NCBI RefSeq assembly: GCF_020176715.1
Contig: NZ_JAIVMF010000009.1
Coordinates: 62,001-126,000, forward strand
Reading direction: 5' to 3'
Length of the DNA: 64,000 nucleotides
From: Stappia stellulata
Lineage (GTDB): Bacteria > Pseudomonadota > Alphaproteobacteria > Rhizobiales > Stappiaceae
Position numbers and translations under genes: made by a program. Positions within the stretch are counted from its first letter, which is position 1, and each line of letters opens with the position of its first letter. The notes beneath the pieces are model-generated. The model was not told the origin of the DNA and searched no databases. It was given only the letters and a program-made list of their open reading frames with translations. Of this stretch, positions 46,152-55,293 are shown in pieces.

Positions 46152-46179
46152 GGTTTCGCGCGCGAACGCGCGCGAAACC
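46152..46179 (-). terminator. Perfect 13-base stem between hpf and ptsN
   Basis: GGTTTCGCGCGCG (46152-46164) and CGCGCGCGAAACC (46167-46179) are exact inverse copies separated by AA. No T-run follows, so it may stabilise the hpf mRNA end or lower ptsN expression rather than end transcription. Confidence 0.55.
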
Positions 46180-46191
46180 GCCTGACGCCAG

Positions 46192-46767
46192 CTATTTCGG
46201 GGCGTTTTCCGGGTCAACCCACCCGTAGTTTCCATCCGTCCGGCGATAGACAACATTCACCGTACCGTTGCCAGCATTGCGGAACACCACCACAGGTGCC
46301 TCCGACAGGTCAAGCTGCATGACGGCCATTCCGACCGTCATTGTCTTCACCCTGGCCGAGGTTTCGGCCACCACCAGCGGCGAGAAATCGGCCGGAACCT
46401 CTTCTTCTTCCTCGTAGGAGGCAAGCACGTAAGAGGTTGCCTCGAGGCTTTCGCGGCCATTGGCCGCGTGGGCATGATGGTCCTTCAATTTGCGCTTGTA
46501 GCGGCGCAGGCGCTTTTCGATGCGCTCGGCGGCGGCATCGAAGCTCTGACGCGGGTCCTGGCTGTCGGCGGAGACCTGAAGGTCGATGCCGGTGTCGAGA
46601 TGCAGCAAACACTCCGAGCGGAAGCCGGAGCCTTCGCGACCGACGGTCACGTGCCCGGTGTAGCCGCCATCGAAATACTTCGACACGGCCTCATCGACAC
46701 GGTCCTCGATATGCGTCCTGAGCGCATCGCCGACGTCGACATTCTTGCCGGATACCCGCAGTGTCAT
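46192..46767 (-). CDS. hpf: Ribosome hibernation promoting factor, long form
   Basis: 191 residues. The N-terminal HPF/RaiA fold (MTLRVSGKNVDVGDALRTHIEDRV) is joined by a linker to the C-terminal dimerisation domain (APVVVFRNAGNGTVNVVYRRTDGNYGWVDPE). The long form makes 100S ribosome dimers in resting cells. A sigma-70-type promoter sits about 150 bases upstream and the leader carries two hairpins. Confidence 0.94.
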   Translation of the reverse strand: MTLRVSGKNVDVGDALRTHIEDRVDEAVSKYFDGGYTGHVTVGREGSGFRSECLLHLDTGIDLQVSADSQDPRQSFDAAAERIEKRLRRYKRKLKDHHAHAANGRESLEATSYVLASYEEEEEVPADFSPLVVAETSARVKTMTVGMAVMQLDLSEAPVVVFRNAGNGTVNVVYRRTDGNYGWVDPENAPK

Positions 46768-47164
46768 GGGAACCTCTTCTTGTTCTGGACAGTTCTGAAC
46801 TGATGCCGGTGTTTCCGGCATCGCGCATCCGGGAACCCTGTGTCCCGGCATGGGCCCGTCTTCGCATGCGCCGGACGCGCAGCGGCCAGTCTTGCACCGG
46901 CCGCACGTCCTGAGGGCGGCTCTATAAGCGCCCGGCATGGCGAAGTCAAATGACGTCGGGACCGGCGCAGTGCCCGGCGGGAGTCGACACGTGGAAGCGC
47001 CTGATTGCGCAGCACCTTCATGATCGCCCACCTGAGTGCGACACATGTCGCGACTTTGTCCTGATCCTCGTTGCCGGTCAGTCTAGCGGGTTCGCAAGGG
47101 TCACGCCATCGCGCAAAAACCCGAAGGCCAAACGCCCGAGGACACCCCTGTACGCCGCGCCGCG
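46768..47164. other. 397-base gap between rpoN and hpf
   Basis: No gene is visible. It contains the hpf promoter at 46921-46949 and two hairpins in the hpf leader: GATGCCGG/CCGGCATC (46802-46822) and CCGGGA/TCCCGG (46829-46848). The part nearest rpoN shows nothing clear. Confidence 0.6.
46921..46949 (-). promoter_or_regulatory. Sigma-70-type promoter of hpf
   Basis: On the reverse strand TTGACT (46949-46944) and TATAGA (46926-46921) are separated by exactly 17 bases. A start near 46914 gives hpf its own transcript, separate from rpoN, with a structured leader of about 147 bases. Confidence 0.6.
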
Positions 47165-48733
47165 CTAGGCCGGTCTGGCCCGTTTTTCGCGACGCCGTTG
47201 TACGGAAGAGGGAATACGCAGGGATTCCCGGTACTTTGCAACTGTCCGCCGCGCGATATCGATGCCGTCGTCCTGCAGCACCTTCACGATGGTGTCGTCG
47301 GAGAGGACCGCATCGGGGCTTTCCGCGTCGATCAGCGCCTTGATCCGGTGACGCACGGCCTCCGCGGAATGGGCATCGCCGCCGCCGCTGGCGGGAATGG
47401 ATGCGGAGAAGAAGTACTTCAGTTCGAAGATGCCGCGCGGGGTCGCCATATATTTGTTGGAGGTCACCCGGCTCACGGTCGATTCATGCATGGAGATCGC
47501 ATCGGCGATGGTGCGCAGGTTCAAGGGCCGCAAGTGCTCCACCCCCTTGGCCAGGAACGCATCCTGCTGCCGCACGATCTCGCTGGAGACCTTGAGGATG
47601 GTGCGCGCGCGCTGGTCGAGGCTCTTGGCCAGCCAGTTGGCGGTCTGGAGGCAGTCGCTGAGGAAGCTCTTCTCGCCCTCGCCGCGCGCCTGCCGGCTGA
47701 CGGTGGCATAATAGGTCTGGTTCACCAGCACCCGGGGCAACGTGTCGCTGTTGAGCTCCACCGACCAGCCCCCATCGCGGGCCGGGCGCACCAGCACGTC
47801 CGGCACCACCGGCTGGATCAGCGTCGCGCCGAAGGCGCTGCCGGGCTTGGGATCGAGCGCCCGCAGTTCGGCGATCATCTCCGCGAGATCCTCGTCGTCC
47901 ACGCCGCACAGGCTGCGCAGGCCGGCATAGTCGTGCCGCGCCAGGAGGTCGATGTTCTCGATCAGGCGGGCCATCGCCGGATCGTAGCGGTTCCTGTCGA
48001 TCAGCTGGAGCTTGAGACATTCGGCGAGCGAGGTGGCGAACACCCCGGTCGGCTCCAGCTTCTGAAGGGCATGCAACACCCTGTCCAGACGGGCCCGGTC
48101 GAGGCCCATGCGCTCCGCCGTCTCGTCCAGATCGAGGCGCAGGTAGCCGGCCTCGTCCAGATTGTCGATCAGCGTGCGGGCGACCAGCCGGTCGACCTCG
48201 TCGGACAGAACAAGCACCATCTGGTCCGCCAGATGCTGCTGAAGCGTCATGTCGGAGGCGACAAAGGCCTCCAGATTGTAGTCCTCGCCGCCACCGCCGG
48301 ACCCGCGCGAGGCGCCGAGACCGCTTTGGAAGGGGTCGCGCTGCAGTCCCTCGCCGGCGCTAGCGCCAGCTTCGGGACCGGTCCGCGTTCCGGGATCGTC
48401 GGGATAGACATTGCCGAGATCGGTATCGAGACGCCCGGCGATCTCCTGCGCGCTGTCGGACAGCTCGGAGCGGATCCACTCGCCGTCGTCGCCGCCAGAC
48501 TCGCCACGGTCGCCTCCGGCCTCTCCGGCCTCCGGCGCGTCGCCGCCGGGACTGTCGGACGCAGGCCCGTCGCCCTCGACGCGCTCCAGCAGGGGATTGC
48601 GTTCCATTTCCGCCTCGACGTAGCTCGTCAGGTCGAGGCTCGACATCTGCAGAAGCTTGATCGCCTGCATCAGTTGCGGCGTCATGATCAGGGACTGGCC
48701 CTGACGGATCTCTAGCTTCGGCGACAGGGCCAT
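47165..48733 (-). CDS. rpoN: RNA polymerase sigma-54 factor
   Basis: 522 residues. Region I begins LSPKLEIRQGQSLIMTPQLMQAIKLLQ, an acidic region II follows (about 60-130), then the core-binding domain, the helix-turn-helix (LRTIADAISMHESTVSRVTSNKY) and the RpoN box ARRTVAKYRE near the C-terminus. It directs RNA polymerase to -24/-12 promoters such as that at 33040. It follows lptB by 119 bases, the usual alphaproteobacterial order. Confidence 0.97.
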   Translation of the reverse strand: MALSPKLEIRQGQSLIMTPQLMQAIKLLQMSSLDLTSYVEAEMERNPLLERVEGDGPASDSPGGDAPEAGEAGGDRGESGGDDGEWIRSELSDSAQEIAGRLDTDLGNVYPDDPGTRTGPEAGASAGEGLQRDPFQSGLGASRGSGGGGEDYNLEAFVASDMTLQQHLADQMVLVLSDEVDRLVARTLIDNLDEAGYLRLDLDETAERMGLDRARLDRVLHALQKLEPTGVFATSLAECLKLQLIDRNRYDPAMARLIENIDLLARHDYAGLRSLCGVDDEDLAEMIAELRALDPKPGSAFGATLIQPVVPDVLVRPARDGGWSVELNSDTLPRVLVNQTYYATVSRQARGEGEKSFLSDCLQTANWLAKSLDQRARTILKVSSEIVRQQDAFLAKGVEHLRPLNLRTIADAISMHESTVSRVTSNKYMATPRGIFELKYFFSASIPASGGGDAHSAEAVRHRIKALIDAESPDAVLSDDTIVKVLQDDGIDIARRTVAKYRESLRIPSSVQRRREKRARPA

Positions 48734-48852
48734 TCAGATCCCCGGTATCCGTTACAGGAACAAAACCCTCGCACAGGGGCGAGGCCGGCACCGGGACGGG
48801 CTGCGTCCCGGTTGGTCCGCTTCTTGCTTTGTAACTTATCGAGGGAGTCGCA

Positions 48853-49650
48853 TCAAAGCGTAAACTGCTCACCGAGATAGAGACGGCGCACATCCGGGTT
48901 GGCGACGATCTCGTAGGGCGAGCCTTCGGTGAGCACTTCGCCGGCGGCGATGATATAGGCGCGGTCGATCAGACCCAGCGTTTCGCGCACGTTGTGGTCG
49001 GTGATCAGCACGCCGATGCCGCGCTGGGTCAGGTGCCGGACCAACTGCTGGATGTCTCCGACGGCAATCGGATCGATGCCGGCAAAGGGTTCGTCGAGCA
49101 GCATGAAGGTGGGCCGGCTGGCCAGTGCCCGGGCGATTTCCACACGCCGCCGCTCGCCGCCCGAAAGCGCGATCGCCGGAGACTTGCGCAAATGGGTCAC
49201 GCCGAACTCGTCGAGAAGCGATTCCAGATCCTCCGCCCGCTGCCGGCGGTCGGGCTCGACCACCTCCAGCACGGCGCGGATGTTGTCCTCCACCGACAGG
49301 CCGCGGAAGATCGAGGCTTCCTGCGGCAGATAGCCGATGCCGAGCCGTGCGCGGCGATACATCGGCAAGCGGGTGATGTCGAAGCCGTCGAGCCGGATCG
49401 TGCCGTGGTCGGGCTGGATCAGTCCGGTGATCATGTAGAAGCAGGTCGTCTTGCCCGCGCCATTGGGGCCGAGCAGGCCGACGGCCTCGCCGCGCTGCAC
49501 CGTGAGGCCGACGTGGCGCACCACCTGGCGGCGCTTGTAGCTCTTGCCGATGCCATCGACGACGAGCAGGCCGTCCTCGGCTCCGGGCGCATGCCCGCTT
49601 GCAGCGGACGTCGCGGCGGAAGGCGAATTGAACAAGGAAAAGAGCTTCAC
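48853..49650 (-). CDS. lptB: LPS export ABC ATPase LptB
   Basis: 265 residues from a GTG at 49650 (VKLFSLFN). Walker A GPNGAGKTTCFYMITGL, Q-loop YLPQEASIFR, signature LSGGERRRVEIARAL, Walker B MLLDEPFAGIDP, switch TDHNVRETL; this set is the LptB type. It powers LPS transport from the inner membrane through LptFGC and LptA. The first 25 residues are extra to the family core, and the true start is uncertain; a TTG lies 21 codons upstream. Confidence 0.93.
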   Translation of the reverse strand: MKLFSLFNSPSAATSAASGHAPGAEDGLLVVDGIGKSYKRRQVVRHVGLTVQRGEAVGLLGPNGAGKTTCFYMITGLIQPDHGTIRLDGFDITRLPMYRRARLGIGYLPQEASIFRGLSVEDNIRAVLEVVEPDRRQRAEDLESLLDEFGVTHLRKSPAIALSGGERRRVEIARALASRPTFMLLDEPFAGIDPIAVGDIQQLVRHLTQRGIGVLITDHNVRETLGLIDRAYIIAAGEVLTEGSPYEIVANPDVRRLYLGEQFTL

Positions 49651-49798
49651 GACATACCCATTGCGCGCAGATGAAAGGCGACACGGACCGACATGCGCCA
49701 CCGGGTCCCGCAACCGCTGCGCCCGCAGGCGCGATTGCGCGGCCGACAGCCCCCGCTCGTCAGAAATACGCAGCGGCAGGGGCGCTGTCGAGAGTTGA

Positions 49799-50359
49799 TC
49801 AGTTCCGCGGCGCCTGGTTGTTGATGCTGTTGGGCTGGATCAGCACCCGCACGCGGCCGTTCTTGGGCGCCTCGAGATCCGCCTGGCCGGTCTTGAGATT
49901 GACCGTCAGCCGATTGCCGGTGACGACATTCGGCCCCTGCGACAGCACGACCTCCTTGCCGGTCATCACCATCATCTGCCGGTTCATGTCGAAGGAGGCG
50001 TTCTGGCCGGTCGCCTTCTGGTCCTTGGAGGCGATCAGCACGCGGCCGCTCGCTTCCAGCCGGGCAATGCGCTGGTTGACGCCGCCGGCGGCCGATCCGT
50101 CGTAATAGACGACGAGCCGCTGGGTCTTGAGAACCGCATCGCCCTGGGTGACGACGACGTCGCCGCTAAAGACGGCGCTCTGGCTCTTGTCCTGGACCTG
50201 GAGCTCCTTGGCCTCGATCTGGATCGGTTCGCGGTCGTTGGAGCCGAAGCCGGCGAAGGCATCGGAAAAGGTCTGAGCCGCAGCGGGACTGGCGGCGCCG
50301 AGGATGAGCGCGGCGAAACCGATCGCAAGGCGGCGGGTCAGGGGCCGGAGGTCTGTCAT
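49799..50359 (-). CDS. lptA: LPS transport periplasmic protein LptA
   Basis: 186 residues. A signal peptide (about 1-29, ending AAAQ) precedes the OstA-like beta-jellyroll with PIQIEAKELQVQDKSQSAVFSGDVVVTQG. It bridges LPS across the periplasm between LptC and LptD. ATG overlaps the lptC stop by 4 bases. Confidence 0.93.
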   Translation of the reverse strand: MTDLRPLTRRLAIGFAALILGAASPAAAQTFSDAFAGFGSNDREPIQIEAKELQVQDKSQSAVFSGDVVVTQGDAVLKTQRLVVYYDGSAAGGVNQRIARLEASGRVLIASKDQKATGQNASFDMNRQMMVMTGKEVVLSQGPNVVTGNRLTVNLKTGQADLEAPKNGRVRVLIQPNSINNQAPRN

Positions 50360-51078
50360 TGGGTCGTCTCCGATTGAGGCGGCTGGATGGTCATCTGGAT
50401 TCCCTGCGTGAAGGTCAAGGTGCCGTTGTCCTGGTCGAACTGCATGCGCCCGGCGCGCAGCGCGCCGAAGGAAGACGTGAGCTCGACCGGATCATCGCTG
50501 CGAATTGTGCCGGTTTTAAGCGCGATATCGAGCGTCCCGAAGGTTGCCGTCTCGCCGTCGTTGGTCACCACATCGATCCCGTCGGCCAGGAGCAGCGTTT
50601 CTTCCGCGCTGTTGTAGGTGCCGCGCGTCGCCGTGATCTCCAGCGACTGGTCGGCGGAAATCCGCAAGTCCGCCACGATGGTCTCGAGGTCGATGATGCG
50701 CGGATCGCTGATGCGCTGGATCGCGCGCTTGGCCGACACGCGGTAGGAGCGATCACCGTCGTTGCCGGACAGTTCCGGACTGTCCATGACAAGCCCGTCG
50801 GCGGTGAAACTCACCGTGCCGAGGCCCAGCCCGCTCAGGTAGTTGCTTACCCCGATCATGCCGGCGATCACCAGAAGCAGCACAAGCCCGCTTGCCGGCA
50901 CCAGGATGCGCATGATGCGCACCCGGCGCGAATGGCGGCGCGACGCCGCGCGCGCGGCAGCACGAACGCCGGGCGTACGCCCGGCCTCCGCCGCCCGGTC
51001 CGTGCCGGACACCTGATCCGCCTCGCCGGGGATCCCCCCGGCCTGCGGATGACGATGGGCAAAAGCCTCTTGATCCAT
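50356..51078 (-). CDS. lptC: LPS export protein LptC
   Basis: 240 residues. A long Pro/Arg-rich cytosolic N-terminus is followed by one transmembrane helix (about 56-80, MRILVPASGLVLLLVIAGMIG) and a periplasmic LptC domain with YRVSAKRAIQR and ATRGTYNSAEETLLLADGI. It hands LPS from LptBFG to LptA. First gene of the lptC-lptA-lptB-rpoN run. Confidence 0.9.
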   Translation of the reverse strand: MDQEAFAHRHPQAGGIPGEADQVSGTDRAAEAGRTPGVRAAARAASRRHSRRVRIMRILVPASGLVLLLVIAGMIGVSNYLSGLGLGTVSFTADGLVMDSPELSGNDGDRSYRVSAKRAIQRISDPRIIDLETIVADLRISADQSLEITATRGTYNSAEETLLLADGIDVVTNDGETATFGTLDIALKTGTIRSDDPVELTSSFGALRAGRMQFDQDNGTLTFTQGIQMTIQPPQSETTQ

Positions 51079-51200
51079 GCAAGCCCGAATCCGGAACCGC
51101 CACGCCCGTCAAGCGCGGCCCTTGCGCATGATATAGGCGCTTCGGTCCCGCTTGTCTGCCCGTTGCGTCAGCCATGGCGCGCAAACGCGCCCGTCGCTTC

Positions 51201-51836
51201 CTAGCTGTGGGCAAAAATGTCGGTGTCGTCCCAGCCGGCAAGGTCGAGGCGGGCCCGGGTCGGCAGGAAGGCGAAACAGGCCTCGGCAATCGCCGTGCGG
51301 TCCTCGCGCACGAGCCGCTCCTGGAGCTTCTCGCGCAGGCCATGCAGGTAGAGCACATCGGAGGCGGCATAGGCGAGCTGCGCCTCGCTGAGGGTTTCCG
51401 CCGCCCAGTCGGAGCTTTGCTGCTGCTTGGAGATCTCGACGCCCAGCATCTCGCGCAGCAGGTCCTTCAGGCCGTGCCGGTCGGTGTAGGTGCGCACCAG
51501 CCGCGAGGCGATCTTGGTGCACCACACCGGCGCACAGGAAATGCCCAGCGCGTTTTCCAGAACGGCCACGTCGAAGCGCGCGAAATGGAAGAGCTTGTGC
51601 TTGGACGGATCGGCGAGAAGCCGCTCCAGGTTCGGCGCGCTGCGCTGGCCGGCGGCGATCTGCACCACATCCGCCGTGCCGTCGCCGGGCGACAGCTGGA
51701 CCACGCACAGCCGGTCGCGATGCGGCTTCAGGCCGAGGGTTTCGGTGTCGATCGCAACCGCGTCCGCGGCCTGATAGGCGGAAAGCTCCGGCGACGCGAG
51801 GTCGGGCAGGTCACCGCGATGAAGGCGAATGGTCAT
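51201..51836 (-). CDS. rnd: Ribonuclease D, exonuclease domain only
   Basis: 211 residues of DEDDy 3'-5' exonuclease: AIDTETLGL (first Asp and Glu), HFARFDVAVLEN (Asp) and YAASDVLYLHGL (Tyr and last Asp). The HRDC domains of Escherichia coli RNase D are missing, as in many alphaproteobacterial members. It trims tRNA and other RNA 3' ends. ATG 51836. Confidence 0.92.
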   Translation of the reverse strand: MTIRLHRGDLPDLASPELSAYQAADAVAIDTETLGLKPHRDRLCVVQLSPGDGTADVVQIAAGQRSAPNLERLLADPSKHKLFHFARFDVAVLENALGISCAPVWCTKIASRLVRTYTDRHGLKDLLREMLGVEISKQQQSSDWAAETLSEAQLAYAASDVLYLHGLREKLQERLVREDRTAIAEACFAFLPTRARLDLAGWDDTDIFAHS

Positions 51837-51899
51837 GGGGCATCCTCGGTTCTGAACGCCGCCTTGATAAAACCCTTTGCCGCCCGCGTCCATGGCGCC

Positions 51900-52823
51900 T
51901 CACGAGGAGGCGCCGGCCTCAAGCGCCTTGACCGCCGCGCGGAGATCGCCGGACGCCGTTTCCAGCAGCCGCGCCGCCGCCTCCGGCGTTGCTCCCTTCA
52001 ACACCAGGATAGCCTGCTTGACGTTCTGGTCGCAGGCCTGAAGTGCAGCGCGGGCCGCGGCCTCGTCGCAGCCGGCGATATCGGCGACGATCGCGCGTGC
52101 CCGCTTGCGCAGCTTGGCATTGGTCGCACGCATGTCGACCATATGCCCGCCGTAGACGCGCCCCAGACGCATCATCACCGCGGTGGAAAACGTGTTGAGG
52201 CAGATCTTCTGGCTGGTGCCGGCGGTGAGCCGCGTCGAGCCGGCGAGCGCCTCCGGCCCGGTGTCGAGCAGGACCGGACAGTCGGCCGCCTCCAGCAGCG
52301 GCGCGCCTGGATTGTTGGCGATGCCGATGGTGGTGGCGCCGGCCGCACGCGCGGTGGCCATCGCCTGCAAAACGAAGGGCGTGGTTCCGCTCGCGGCCAG
52401 CCCGATCACGACATCGCGCGCACTCACGTCGAGAGCGGCGAGTTCGCGCGCGGCCGCGGCGGCGTCGTCCTCCGCGCCTTCCTGCGCCTCGCCCAGGCTC
52501 TGCACGCCGCCGGCCAGGAGGACATGCACCCGCTCGTTCGGCCAGTTGAAGGTGGGATGCAGCTCGACCGCGTCGAGCAGGGCGACGCGGCCCGAGGTGC
52601 CGGCGCCGCAATAGATCAGGCGGGAGTCCGGCGCCCGCAACACGGCGAGGGCCGCGGCAATCGCGCGCTCCAGGTCGGGCAGCGCCTTGCGCATGGCGAC
52701 GAGCGCGCCGGCCTGGCTGTCCACGAGCGCGGCAGCGAGGTCGCCGAGCGCGAGGTCTTCAAGATTGCGGAACGCGGCACCGAGCGCTTCCGTTTGCGGG
52801 CGCTGCGCCCCAGAGGCTTCCAT
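51900..52823 (-). CDS. murQ: N-acetylmuramic acid 6-phosphate etherase
   Basis: 307 residues. The SIS domain carries YCGAGTSGRVALLDAVELHPTF, IGLAASGTTPFVLQA and STRLTAGTSQKICLN; the acid Glu of EL(H)PTF and the second catalytic Glu region are present. It splits MurNAc-6-phosphate to GlcNAc-6-phosphate and lactate for cell-wall recycling. It diverges from murA/kinase/nag genes across a 231-base gap with a palindromic operator. Confidence 0.95.
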   Translation of the reverse strand: MEASGAQRPQTEALGAAFRNLEDLALGDLAAALVDSQAGALVAMRKALPDLERAIAAALAVLRAPDSRLIYCGAGTSGRVALLDAVELHPTFNWPNERVHVLLAGGVQSLGEAQEGAEDDAAAAARELAALDVSARDVVIGLAASGTTPFVLQAMATARAAGATTIGIANNPGAPLLEAADCPVLLDTGPEALAGSTRLTAGTSQKICLNTFSTAVMMRLGRVYGGHMVDMRATNAKLRKRARAIVADIAGCDEAAARAALQACDQNVKQAILVLKGATPEAAARLLETASGDLRAAVKALEAGASS

Positions 52824-52847
52824 TGATCGTGGACTCCCGAATTCCCA

Positions 52848-52862
52848 GTCTGTTATACAGAC
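52848..52862. promoter_or_regulatory. GntR-type operator between murQ and murA
   Basis: GTCTGTTATACAGAC is a perfect 15-base palindrome, flanked by partly symmetric CCA/CAG. It resembles HutC/NagR-type sites (GT-TA-AC centre) and lies about 25 bases upstream of murQ and 190 before murA. The GntR protein encoded at 55294 is the likely binder. Confidence 0.55.
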
Positions 52863-53054
52863 CAGAATACTACCAATCTTCACAGGCGTCTTTCAAGGAC
52901 CCGCGCGAAACAACTTTGCCTTTCCACCAGCCCGTGCACTCAAAAGCCACAGCTTTGGCCTGCGCGGCGGCGCGAACCTTGCCATGACGACGCAAAGTGG
53001 ACGATAATTGGCTTTATTGAGCCGGGATCGCCACACAGACCGACGGACGTGCCG

Positions 53055-54314
53055 ATGGACAAGCTCGTTATCCAGGGCGGACACCCGTTTTCGGGCTCGG
53101 TGCAGATCGCCGGCGCGAAGAACGCCGCGCTGCCCATCCTCGCCGCCTCGCTGCTCGGCGGCGCGCAAGTGTCGCTCGCCAATGTGCCCCATGTGTCCGA
53201 TGTGATGTCGATGCTGGAGCTCTTGCGCGGTCTTGGCGCGGAGGCCGGCCCCTTGCGCAACGGCCGGCTTTCGCTCTCCACGGCAGATGTCGTCAGCTCC
53301 GAGACCACCTATGACATCGTGCGGCGCATGCGCGCCTCCTTCCTGGTGCTGGCGCCGCTGGTCGGGCGGTTCGGCCATGCCCGGATCTCGCGGCCCGGCG
53401 GCTGCGCCATCGGCACCCGCCCGGTCGACCTGCATCTGGAGGCATTGCAGCAGCTCGGCGCCGAGGTGCGCACCGAGGGCGGGGTCATCGACGTGACCGC
53501 GCACGGCGGCCTCAGGGGCGAGCGCATCGTCTTTCCCGCCCCCTCCGTGGGGGCGACCCACACGGCGATGATGGCGGCGGCGAGCGCCAGCGGCGAGAGC
53601 GAGATCGTCAATTGCGCGCGCGAGCCGGAAATCGCCGACACAGCCGCCTTCCTGACCGCCATGGGCGCGACCATCGAGGGGGCCGGCACGCACCGCATGC
53701 TGGTACAGGGGCCGACGAGTTGGCGCGCGGCGCATCACACGATCCTGCCCGACCGCATCGAGGCGGCGAGCTATCTGGTCGCCGCCGGCCTGACCGGCGG
53801 GCGCCTCGAGGTGATCGGCGGGCGGCTGGAGCATCTGGGCGCGGCCTGCCACCTGCTTGAAGCCGCGGGCCTGTCGATCTTTCCAAGCGACCGCGGGCTG
53901 ATCGCCGAGCGGCGCGGCGCGCTGCACAGCGTCGACATGGCGACCGAGGCCTTTCCCGGATTTCCGACCGACCTGCAGGCGCAATTCATGACGCTGATGT
54001 GCCTGGCGGACGGCGTCTCGGTCATCCGCGAGCGGATCTTCGAACAGCGCTTCATGCATGTGCCGGAATTGCAGCGCATGGGCGCCGACATCACCCTGTC
54101 CGGCGCCGCCGCCACGGTGCGCGGCGTGCCGCGGCTGCAGGGCGCGGAGGTGATGGCCACCGACCTCAGGGCCTCCATGTCGCTGGTCCTTGCCGGGCTG
54201 GTGGCGGAGGGGGAGACGGTGGTGCACCGGGTCTATCACCTCGACCGCGGCTATGAGGACATCGACGGCAAGCTGACGCGCTGCGGCGCCCATATCGAGC
54301 GGGTGCGGCAATGA
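53055..54314 (+). CDS. murA: UDP-GlcNAc 1-carboxyvinyltransferase
   Basis: 419 residues with all MurA landmarks: K22-N23 in IAGAKNAAL, the catalytic cysteine C117 in [13 protein letters not shown] (fosfomycin target) with R122, and the aspartate in [11 protein letters not shown]. It adds enolpyruvate to UDP-GlcNAc, the first committed peptidoglycan step. It stands in a catabolic recycling operon next to the BadF-family kinase (4-base overlap), so it may be a second, conditionally expressed copy. Whether the genome has another murA cannot be seen here. Confidence 0.92.
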   Translation: MDKLVIQGGHPFSGSVQIAGAKNAALPILAASLLGGAQVSLANVPHVSDVMSMLELLRGLGAEAGPLRNGRLSLSTADVVSSETTYDIVRRMRASFLVLAPLVGRFGHARISRPGGCAIGTRPVDLHLEALQQLGAEVRTEGGVIDVTAHGGLRGERIVFPAPSVGATHTAMMAAASASGESEIVNCAREPEIADTAAFLTAMGATIEGAGTHRMLVQGPTSWRAAHHTILPDRIEAASYLVAAGLTGGRLEVIGGRLEHLGAACHLLEAAGLSIFPSDRGLIAERRGALHSVDMATEAFPGFPTDLQAQFMTLMCLADGVSVIRERIFEQRFMHVPELQRMGADITLSGAAATVRGVPRLQGAEVMATDLRASMSLVLAGLVAEGETVVHRVYHLDRGYEDIDGKLTRCGAHIERVRQ

Positions 54315-55198
54315 CGCAGGACGCGCTGTACCTTTCCGTCGACGGCGGCGGCACGGGCTGCCGCGCCCGGCTGGAGCAGGCCGACGGCACCATCCTGGGC
54401 CGCGGGCTTGCCGGCCCCGCCGCCACCCGTTTCGGCATTGACGCCTCCTGGGCCGCCATCGAGACCGCCTTTTCCAACGCGCTCGCAGAGGCCGGCATTT
54501 CCGATCCGCATGCGCAGCCGATCCGGGCCGGGGTCGGCGTTGCCGGCCTGTCGCGCGCCGGTGCGCTGGAGGCGCTTCAGGCGAAGCCGCATCCCTTCGC
54601 CTCCATCGTCTTTGCCAGCGACGGGACGATCGCCTGCCTCGGCGCGCATAATGGCGGCGACGGCGGCATCGTGATCGTCGGCACCGGCAGTTGCGGCATC
54701 GCGCGGGTTGCGGGAGCGGACATCAAGATCGGCGGCTACGGCTTTCCGATCTCCGACGAGGGGAGCGGTGCCTATCTCGGCCTCCGGGCGATCCGCCTCG
54801 CGATGCTCGCCCATGACGGACGCGCCGAACCGACGGCACTTCTCAACGAGATCCTCGTGCATTTCGGCCGCGATCCGCGCGAAGTTGTCGCCTGGATGGA
54901 CAAGGCGACGGCGACCGACTACGCCACCTTCGCCCCCGCAGTGGTGCGCCATGCGGACGAAGGCGACACGGCCGCGCGCCGCCTCATGCAGGATGCCGCG
55001 GCCAAGATCGACGGCATCTGCCGCGCGCTGCGCGACAGGGGCGCGCCGCGCCTGACGCTGATCGGCGGCCTGGGCAGCGTCATGGAAAGCTGGCTGGCGC
55101 CGGATCTTCGAAAAAAGCTCAGTCCGCCGCTCGGCGACGCACTCGACGGCGCCGCGATCCTGGCGGGACGAAGACCGCTCGATCTGCAGCGCTGCTAG
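54311..55198 (+). CDS. BadF/BcrA-family kinase, N-acetylglucosamine kinase-like
   Basis: 295 residues of the ASKHA ATPase fold: YLSVDGGGTGCRARLEQ for phosphate binding, VGVAGLSRAG, VIVGTGSCGIAR and YGFPISDEGSGAYLG. BadF-type sugar kinases phosphorylate GlcNAc or MurNAc. In this operon it could feed MurQ and NagA with 6-phosphates; no anmK is seen. Overlaps the murA stop by 4 bases. Confidence 0.85.
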   Translation: MTQDALYLSVDGGGTGCRARLEQADGTILGRGLAGPAATRFGIDASWAAIETAFSNALAEAGISDPHAQPIRAGVGVAGLSRAGALEALQAKPHPFASIVFASDGTIACLGAHNGGDGGIVIVGTGSCGIARVAGADIKIGGYGFPISDEGSGAYLGLRAIRLAMLAHDGRAEPTALLNEILVHFGRDPREVVAWMDKATATDYATFAPAVVRHADEGDTAARRLMQDAAAKIDGICRALRDRGAPRLTLIGGLGSVMESWLAPDLRKKLSPPLGDALDGAAILAGRRPLDLQRC

Positions 55199-55293
55199 CC
55201 GGATGTCGCCATGATCTCCTCATTCCCATCCCGAACCCGACCGCCCGGCGCAAGACCGGGGTTCACGCCTCACAAGAAACACGGAAAAAGAAA

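Noticed and set aside
46144-46158. TGGCACGGGGTTTCG as a sigma-54 promoter near ptsN
   Set aside because: The -12 pair reads CG instead of GC at the required spacing, and the strand is opposite to hpf and ptsN.
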